The position numbers and the translations under genes were made by a program. Positions 34,101 to 37,814 of a DNA stretch of 37,814 nt are shown here, one piece after another; the first letter of the stretch is position 1, and the number at the start of each line of letters is the position of its first letter. The stretch spans positions 1 through 37,814 of the forward strand of contig JAGHIA010000014.1 of NCBI GenBank assembly GCA_017887445.1, written 5' to 3'. Source of the stretch: Fusicatenibacter sp. (GTDB lineage Bacteria; Bacillota; Clostridia; Lachnospirales; Lachnospiraceae). The notes under the pieces are model-generated. The model was not told the DNA's origin. It did not search any database and saw only the letters and a program-made list of their open reading frames with translations.

Positions 34101-34379
34101 TTTTTGTACCCACTCCGACTTCACAGAACGCGGAGAGCATACCACGATCAGGAATTCCGAATGTTCCAGCGCGCTTTTGATATTCGCCCCCAGATCCGGC
34201 GAAAGCGTCAGTTCTTCTCTGTCACGGAACACGCGCGCAAATCTTTTCTTCCCTGTGATTCTCTGTATTTTCTTCGGTATATGGTAATGCTCCAGCAGGG
34301 AATGCAGTTTGCGGGCGATCTGGGCGTCCGGATCGCTGTGACTGTAACTTATAAAGGCATCATATGTGACTTGTTCCAT
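31152..34379 (-). CDS. TIR domain, membrane helix and WD40-like propeller protein
   Basis: 1075 residues. The TIR domain (1-130) starts YDAFISYSHSD and has FRDREEL (51-57), ALEHSEFLIVVCSP and SEWVQKEI; Trp90 and Glu94 fit the WxxxE pattern that includes the catalytic Glu of NAD-cleaving bacterial TIRs. A family-typical linker follows (PMAADVRG, LRIAAPILSCTYDSLRQRHREYMFRR). One membrane helix spans about 195-215, leaving the TIR domain probably cytoplasmic and about 860 residues of beta-propeller-like repeats on the other side; late blades carry GLKVWDTAAGEWTEI and YLTLWDVDRGVLLMQE. No cleavable signal peptide. Bacterial TIR proteins act in NAD depletion or cyclic-nucleotide signalling in phage defence; whether this membrane type does is unknown. 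It lies 42 bp after the HD gene. Confidence 0.88.
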   Translation of the reverse strand: MEQVTYDAFISYSHSDPDAQIARKLHSLLEHYHIPKKIQRITGKKRFARVFRDREELTLSPDLGANIKSALEHSEFLIVVCSPRSVKSEWVQKEIRTFLESHEKEKILAILADGEPEEAFPGILCYREEKRVLENGEEVVVRIETEPMAADVRGKDQKERDHKLKQEFLRIAAPILSCTYDSLRQRHREYMFRRMMAAAGAGTAAALLFSIYVLYQSQETKARYEEARRNQARYLSGISGELLQGGDRERALLTALAITPEDEDAVDPVVPEQMYALNNALYTYDHSNTISFKPDTAYRMEGQAVYLEQDTICLNEEETGCFCTDQLGNAYVLNPENGECLWKITQQDISEAEGEPFTRFIPASGTKAVLLTESQILLVDWKTQKTEKSVRIEGDGSHIDPVACAVRDRLVVVADGQKIWVYDLASGTCIQEKYYVQEEGENYKLNALSFSEDGEEILLGVEDRVYTQEEPQRGLLRFQVKSGGLELMAAECAEEVLALPDGLTAAVHYIYTDTKERTEDAPRKRNYIAVYDTGTGERIWKSEEYITEAFSNTCILSAETMEMEGEEQEVLFASVKNKVTAYKLETGEVIQEKSYAEDVINIQKYDPGRMLVGMNDGGITIFVLDGQNIDFEVSAVAASTEDFLFSREHNTVVWTVGEERNIVFGRQFSDSSMESTGEQTEADTVEYFTVEGLDGAKITYRCVICRNWDETEKTDLIVYQAGEAEELFRYTSEEANTYLSDLAVTDLGGKPYLLFQVYQNNSGTRQMITADLASGNVAVQEEEDLDWLGTCDQTVFHGTEKIVLWESSAFVVADISGDGIVLPDAADAVVELGNEESVWDVQVSADDRYIAILVVRYDESGDASYGLKVWDTAAGEWTEIAGKQTYGLADDFIKVGWEENVVAGYREDGTIAIINMENGEVISSLEYGNFSEIDFGFLNHDRYLVSLGDRSYLTLWDVDRGVLLMQESGDAGWNSAIYTDGSESYFKLGSASAYSASDKGFTLPRIRIYSVLDGRFYRYADVPYGEVSFRGGEIFCRQTNTYTHFYDYQELKKRAETVLDGKRLDAADERKYFIS

Positions 34380-34421
34380 GGTTCCCCCTCGGATCTTCGT
34401 ACAGCAGCCCTGACCGTTCAG

Positions 34422-34973
34422 CTACGTTGAACTATTGCTTCTTTTTACCCGTTCGTATAGCTCCAGATATTTTTTCTCCACCTGTTCAAAGGGCTCCACT
34501 TCATAGGACAGGGTGATCTTCAGCTTTGGCGCTGGTCCCTCGGAAACCTCCCCCAGCAGCTCTTTCAGATCATACCAGAGCAGATCGTTGTCAATCTGTT
34601 TCAGCAGACGCTCCTCCTCAGCGGAAAGCGACGTCCCCAGGTATTTGCAGTAGATCAGATCCAGCAGACGGTCTTCCAGCTCACCATACCAGGGCAGGGA
34701 TTTCTTGAACGGCCTGGGCACATCGGAGAGATACGCTTCGCTGGCGTCATGCAGCAGGCAGGCCAGTACAAGGCGGGGCGGATATCCCCTGGCCTCAGCC
34801 TCCAGCGCACAGTTGATGCAGTGCTGGCCGACGGAAAAGAACGTTTTTACCTGGCCGTTGCCCCGGCAGATCAGCGACAGCGCATGGGCGATATCGGTCA
34901 GATGGATCTGCTCCGCCTTTGGGTCCGTAGGGTAAAAGTGCGTTCCGCCATAAGTCGTGATATAATCTCCCAT
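34422..34973 (-). CDS. HD-domain phosphohydrolase (YfbR/phage 5'-nucleotidase-like)
   Basis: 183 residues from ATG 34973; AAAGGAG six bases upstream selects it over an ATG 27 bases further out. HD residues are visible: His51 in SVGQHCINCAL, His75-Asp76 in LLHDASEAYLSDVPRP, and a later Asp in LKQIDNDLLWYDL. The N-terminus (ITTYGGTHFYPTDPKAEQIHLTDIAHALSLICR) is the form I associate with phage-encoded and gut-bacterial YfbR-like hydrolases that remove phosphate from deoxynucleotides. The substrate is not readable. Its last codons and stop lie inside a small GTTCAGCTACGTTGAAC palindrome. It is flanked by the TIR gene 42 bp downstream and the [2Fe-2S] gene 72 bp upstream, all minus strand. Confidence 0.87.
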   Translation of the reverse strand: MGDYITTYGGTHFYPTDPKAEQIHLTDIAHALSLICRGNGQVKTFFSVGQHCINCALEAEARGYPPRLVLACLLHDASEAYLSDVPRPFKKSLPWYGELEDRLLDLIYCKYLGTSLSAEEERLLKQIDNDLLWYDLKELLGEVSEGPAPKLKITLSYEVEPFEQVEKKYLELYERVKRSNSST

Positions 34974-35045
34974 CCTTCGCTCCTTTCCATCCGCACACAA
35001 CGCTTTCGGCCACGAATCAATGGTCCGAGCGTTTCCACTTGCCTT

Positions 35046-35246
35046 TCACGCCATCATAATCTCGGAAATCGCTTCCATGATCTTGTCATGACATCCGCCG
35101 CAGCCTGTGGAACAGCTGGTGATCTTCTGCACCTCGTCGAAGCTTTCCACCACGTCGGTAAACTTATCCATCTGGTGCAGCGCGTCCTCCACGTCCGCGT
35201 AAGATACCTGCTTGCAGTTGCAGAGCATTACATTTCTATCCAGCAT
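35046..35246 (-). CDS. BFD-like [2Fe-2S]-binding protein
   Basis: 66 residues; AAGGAGG eight bases before ATG 35246. Cysteines at 9, 11, 49 and 52 form the CxC...CxxC cluster site of bacterioferritin-associated-ferredoxin-like domains (MLCNCKQVSYADVEDAL, then CSTGCGGCHDKIMEAI), with an extra Cys45. Such domains pass electrons or sit in larger enzymes; as a lone small protein its partner is unknown. It lies between a hairpin downstream of the cation transporter gene and the HD gene, so it could be the first gene of a BFD-HD-TIR transcript. Confidence 0.88.
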   Translation of the reverse strand: MLDRNVMLCNCKQVSYADVEDALHQMDKFTDVVESFDEVQKITSCSTGCGGCHDKIMEAISEIMMA

Positions 35247-35268
35247 GCTTTTTTCCTCCTTGTTTTTG

Positions 35269-35312
35269 AACTATGTGTAACGATTCAACTGGCGGAATCG
35301 TTACACATAGTT
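35269..35312. terminator. 18-bp palindrome between CDF and BFD genes
   Basis: AACTATGTGTAACGATTC and its exact inverse are separated by AACTGGCG. A T-rich tail (TTATTTTA) follows only on the plus strand, where no gene ends; on the minus strand there is no T-run, so termination after the CDF gene would depend on the stem alone. The GTAACGATTCAACTGG core resembles the family A/B repeat ends. Confidence 0.5.
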
Positions 35313-35317
35313 TTATT

Positions 35318-36493
35318 TTACCCTTCCAGATAGTTTTTGTCTACTGTGATCACACATTGATACCGCTCGTCGATTTCGTGCATAAGAGATTTCACCTGAT
35401 GCACCACCTTCTCCGCATCTGTCTGGCTGTAGGAAAATGGAAGGACAAGATCGAAGATCAGATTGATCTGCTGCTGTCCGTTGACCACCCGGAAATCATG
35501 GAAGGTCAGCTGCGGGTCCAGCGCCCGGATGACGCCGTTCAGTTTGGCTTTCACTGCCAGCACTTTTTCGTCATGGATCTCCACCGGGTCCATGTGGATG
35601 ACCAGAAACAGGTTCAGCTTCCTCGCCACCTCCCGTTCCACCTTGTCGATGATCTCATGGGACACCTCGATGTCTGTCTCCCGGGGAACCTCGGCGTGGA
35701 TGGAGGCCATGCTGCGGTTGGGACCGTAATTGTGGATGATCAGATCGTGGGTACCCACAATGCCGTCGTAGGATTCCACCATCTGCTGGATCTGGCGGTA
35801 CAGCTCCGGGTCCGGCCGCTGGCCGATCAGCGGCTCCAGGGTATCCCGGGCAATGGAAATGCCTGCCCAGATAACCAGAAGGGACACCGCCACACCGGTA
35901 AACGCGTCGATATTCACAGCGGTGAAATAGCATATTAATATAGAAGCAAGTGTGGCGCTGGTGACGATCACATCACCGGCGGAGTCCGCCGCCGTGGCCA
36001 GCATGACCTTGGAATCGATCCGTTTGCCCAGCCGCCGGTTAAAGAAGCACATCCACAGCTTCACGCCCACAGACAGCAGAAGGATCAGGAAGGAGACCCA
36101 GTCGAAGGAGATATCCTCCGGATGGAACAGCTTGCCGAAGGAGCTTTTCAGGCAGGTGATCCCCACCTCGATGACAAGAAACGAGACGATCAGCGCCGAG
36201 ATATACTCGATGCGGCCGTGACCGAAGGGGTGCTCTTTGTCGGCCGGCTTTCCGGCCAGCTTTACGCCCACAAAGCTGATGATGGACGAGGCGGCGTCGG
36301 AAAGATTGTTGAAGGCGTCGGCCATGATCGCCAGGGAGTTCATCAGAAGGCCGATGGCCAGCTTTACGCCGAACAGCAGGACGTTGCAGAAAATCCCCAC
36401 GCAGCTGGCCAGGATGCCGTAGCTGGTGCGGACTTGGGTGTCTTCGGTGTTCTGATAGTTTTTTATGAAGGTTTTTACGAGGAATTCTGTCAT
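35318..36493 (-). CDS. Cation diffusion facilitator (CDF) metal exporter
   Basis: 391 residues. Six membrane helices in the first 220 residues hold the metal site: LAIMADAFNNLSDAASSI in helix 2 and MLATAADSAGDVIVTSATL in helix 5; HPFGHGRIEYISALIVSF marks the family. The C-terminal cytoplasmic domain (about 225-391) is longer than usual and has DLIIHNYGPNRSMASIHAEVP and FLVIHMDPVEIHDEKVL, both His/Asp-rich, then a second small domain with LTFHDFRVV. CDF proteins export Zn, Mn, Fe or related ions in exchange for protons; the metal cannot be told. It is transcribed alone or ahead of the BFD gene. Confidence 0.94.
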   Translation of the reverse strand: MTEFLVKTFIKNYQNTEDTQVRTSYGILASCVGIFCNVLLFGVKLAIGLLMNSLAIMADAFNNLSDAASSIISFVGVKLAGKPADKEHPFGHGRIEYISALIVSFLVIEVGITCLKSSFGKLFHPEDISFDWVSFLILLLSVGVKLWMCFFNRRLGKRIDSKVMLATAADSAGDVIVTSATLASILICYFTAVNIDAFTGVAVSLLVIWAGISIARDTLEPLIGQRPDPELYRQIQQMVESYDGIVGTHDLIIHNYGPNRSMASIHAEVPRETDIEVSHEIIDKVEREVARKLNLFLVIHMDPVEIHDEKVLAVKAKLNGVIRALDPQLTFHDFRVVNGQQQINLIFDLVLPFSYSQTDAEKVVHQVKSLMHEIDERYQCVITVDKNYLEG

Positions 36494-36586
36494 GGTTTTC
36501 TTCTCTTTCCATTTGTGTTTTTCCCTATTTTATCAATACCTTATAAAAAGTCAAGACTAACATTTGGGGGCGGACGGGCCACGGAC

Positions 36587-36968
36587 GGGCCAGGAGCCGC
36601 GCGGCCGGAAGGCAAGGCAGCGAGTGGGGTTGCGCGGGAGGCTACGGCGGGGGGCGGGAGAAGGGAACCGGGGCAGGGGGCCGGGGCGTTGTAAGAGGGG
36701 GAAGCGGTTTCGGGATATAAGAAAGTCTAAGGCGCCGAGCCTTTTGCTAAAGGCGCCGCCCCGGACCACAAACTCGCAGGCTCGGACAGTGTGCTCCGGG
36801 GCGGCAACGCAAAAGGCTCGCCGCCTAAGTCTTTCTAATATCCCTGCAAATGCTTCCCCATCTTACAACGCCCCGGCCCCCTGCCCCGGTTCCCTTCTCC
36901 CGCCCCCGCCGCAGCCTCCCGCGCAACCCCACCGCTGCCTTGCCTTCCGGCCGCGCGGCTCCTGGCCC
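36587..36968. repeat. Giant GC-rich inverted repeat 3
   Basis: Arms 36587-36765 and 36795-36968 pair with only scattered mismatches and short bulges: GGGCCAGGAGCCGCGCGGCC at the outside, GGGAACCGGGGCAGGGGGCC in the middle, GAGCCTTTTGC and GCCGCCCCGGA at the inside. The loop (36766-36794) is 29 bases and lacks the GGAATGC hairpin of repeats 1 and 2. Strong purine bias on the left arm. It sits upstream of the CDF gene. The right outer flank GGTTATAGAAGG resembles GGTTGTAGAAGG at the right end of repeat 1. Confidence 0.85.
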
Positions 36969-37024
36969 TGGTTATAGAAGGCACGGGGAAGGAGGTGTGG
37001 GGAGGGAGGTATGGGTTTCTTTTT

Positions 37025-37168
37025 AGAGCGTGTTTGAAAATTGCTTTGTGCAAAATGTGCGTCACAGTTTGTGGGGAATTTGTTCCGGAATCAGGAAGCG
37101 TAGCGGGCTACGCTGACGGATTCTGGGGCATATTCCACGCAAAGTGGGGCGTGTAGATTGAAGGAAGC
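37025..37168. repeat. AGAGCGTG hairpin element, copy 4 (right end lost)
   Basis: Left end and central hairpin (CGTAGC/GCTACG) match copies 1 and 2, but after GGGGCGTGTAGATTG the sequence diverges and the TTTTCAAACACGCTCT end is absent. More divergent than copies 1 and 2, so probably older. Confidence 0.82.
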
Positions 37169-37246
37169 GGGATTTGATTTGGGCATTTCTTACAGATTCT
37201 TCAGGTTTCTTTTAAGTTTCTTTCCGGAAATTTTACAGTTTTTTCA

Positions 37247-37275
37247 TTGATTCTGTACCTTGTTTCTGGCATAAT
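37247..37275 (+). promoter_or_regulatory. Putative plus-strand promoter of an unassigned transcript
   Basis: TTGATT (37247-37252), 17-bp spacer, CATAAT (37270-37275). The stretch 37280-37510 downstream holds no annotated gene: only two tiny overlapping frames (27 codons at 37309, 33 codons at 37392, joined as TAATG) without Shine-Dalgarno, and two hairpins. Confidence 0.5.
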
Positions 37276-37471
37276 ATAACCATAAGGTTTTTTGTTTTTT
37301 CTGTGCAGATGCTGCGGGGTTTGACGAAAGGGCTTGTCCTGCGGTGGTCAGAGATCTGGGAAACACAGACGGAAGCTTTAATTTACATATAATGGCGGCG
37401 GACACCGTCAAAGATAAACTCTTCAGAACGTCCGGTTCCTTTACTCAGAAAGGGGCCGGGCGTTTTGTGAT

Positions 37472-37512
37472 GATGCCGGGCGTCAGCCTTTGACCCCGGC
37501 ATCTTGTTCGTT
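37472..37512 (+). terminator. Hairpin ending the possible plus-strand transcript
   Basis: GATGCCGGG(C)GTCA pairs with TGACCCCGGCATC and is followed by TTGTTCGTT, a moderate U-rich tail. A second stem, ACGTCCGGTTCCTTT with AAAGGGGCCGGGCGT, precedes it at 37427-37462. It is convergent with the short minus-strand gene that ends at 37531. Confidence 0.5.
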
Positions 37513-37530
37513 AAAAATTTTGCAGATATA

Positions 37531-37674
37531 CTATTTCTCGAATTCCTGTGCCACATCCTCCAGAAGTTCACGGATCTTCAAATGCTGCGGACAGGCTTTT
37601 TCGTTGAGTCTCTCCAGCTCTGCCTTGGCGTCCTGCGGAAGATTTACCAGTTTTCCGCCGTTTACCGGCTCCAT
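37531..37674 (-). CDS. Short hypothetical protein, 47 residues
   Basis: From ATG 37674 (or GTG 37683, giving 50 residues): MEPVNGGKLVNLPQDAKAEL... to ...DVAQEFEK. The composition is that of a real small helical protein, and it follows the preceding gene by about 13 bases on the same strand. No clear Shine-Dalgarno. I do not recognise a family; the helical, acidic layout is compatible with a small regulatory or antitoxin-like protein, but nothing shows that. Confidence 0.5.
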   Translation of the reverse strand: MEPVNGGKLVNLPQDAKAELERLNEKACPQHLKIRELLEDVAQEFEK

Positions 37675-37687
37675 AACAATCACCGGT

Positions 37688-37814
37688 CTACGCGGGACTA
37701 TTGCTGAGAAACTCTTTCATCCGCTCATACTGTTCCCGGCTAAGGGAAATCTTTCCCTTGCAGATGCCGATGGATCCGTCGGTTTTCATTTTCTGAATGG
37801 TACGGTTCAGGGTC
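37688..37814 (-). CDS. C-terminal end of an unidentified gene (partial)
   Basis: The open frame enters from the right window edge and ends at TAG 37688-37690, giving 41 residues: ...TLNRTIQKMKTDGSIG, then ICKGKISLSREQYERM and a Ser/Asn-rich end. LNRTIQKMKTDGSI could be the recognition helix and wing of a helix-turn-helix regulator (inference from a short fragment). The 47-residue gene follows closely, so the two are probably one transcript. Confidence 0.5.
   Translation of the reverse strand, partial: TLNRTIQKMKTDGSIGICKGKISLSREQYERMKEFLSNSPA

Noticed and set aside
37383-37571. 62-codon minus-strand frame at the right end
   Set aside because: It runs through the plus-strand hairpins, lacks a ribosome binding site, and overlaps the better short gene at 37531-37674 in another frame.

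Overview
The window looks like a chromosomal segment of a Lachnospiraceae-type member of the Clostridia (inferred). Coding GC is moderate, starts carry strong AAAGGAGG-type ribosome binding sites, and almost every gene lies on the minus strand. Family markers are a lysyl-tRNA synthetase with an appended C-terminal tRNA-binding domain, the dnaE-pfkA order, a TIDLD-type phosphofructokinase, a DUF6145-like gene in front of dusB, and a SleB-like spore/cell-wall hydrolase. I could not run a taxonomic search.

Layout: 1-2030 holds the 5' part of a secreted Pro/Thr-rich surface protein and an upstream gene of unknown function. 2.6-5.8 kb is an accessory patch: an Rpn-type PD-(D/E)XK nuclease on the plus strand, then a convergent two-gene unit of a Card1-like (DUF1887-like) nuclease-domain protein and a winged-helix/replication-relaxation-like protein. 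6.2-9.1 kb is greA and lysS with a consensus promoter. A MATE transporter follows, then the unit argF-birA-(DUF6145-like)-dusB, and the membrane pair nfeD-SPFH. 16.9-22.4 kb carries a SleB/SH3 hydrolase, a polysaccharide deacetylase-like protein and a SpoU methyltransferase. 22.9-30.6 kb is one tight run: acyl-ACP thioesterase, pncB, a CvfB-like S1 protein, dnaE, pfkA. A tRNA-Gln(CUG) follows on the plus strand. The right end has a cation diffusion facilitator, a BFD-like [2Fe-2S] protein, an HD phosphohydrolase and a 1075-residue TIR-transmembrane-propeller protein, all on the minus strand and possibly one transcript downstream of the BFD gene. Two short genes of unknown function close the window.

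The intergenic DNA is unusually structured. At least four dispersed repeat families recur: palindrome-bounded modules with GTAACAGTTCAGC ends, a 162-bp hairpin element with AGAGCGTGTTTGAAAA inverted ends (two full and two partial copies), a third family near 5.9 and 14.4 kb, and a module shared by 8.4 and 18.8 kb. Three very large GC-rich inverted repeats stand out. Two of them, at 18.1 and 19.0 kb, lie in opposite orientation and share a junction architecture and a nearly identical inner hairpin, which suggests a structured RNA or a mobile hairpin element. These, with the Card1-like pair and the TIR/HD neighbourhood, are the parts most likely to hold something undescribed. No CRISPR array and no insertion-sequence transposase was seen.
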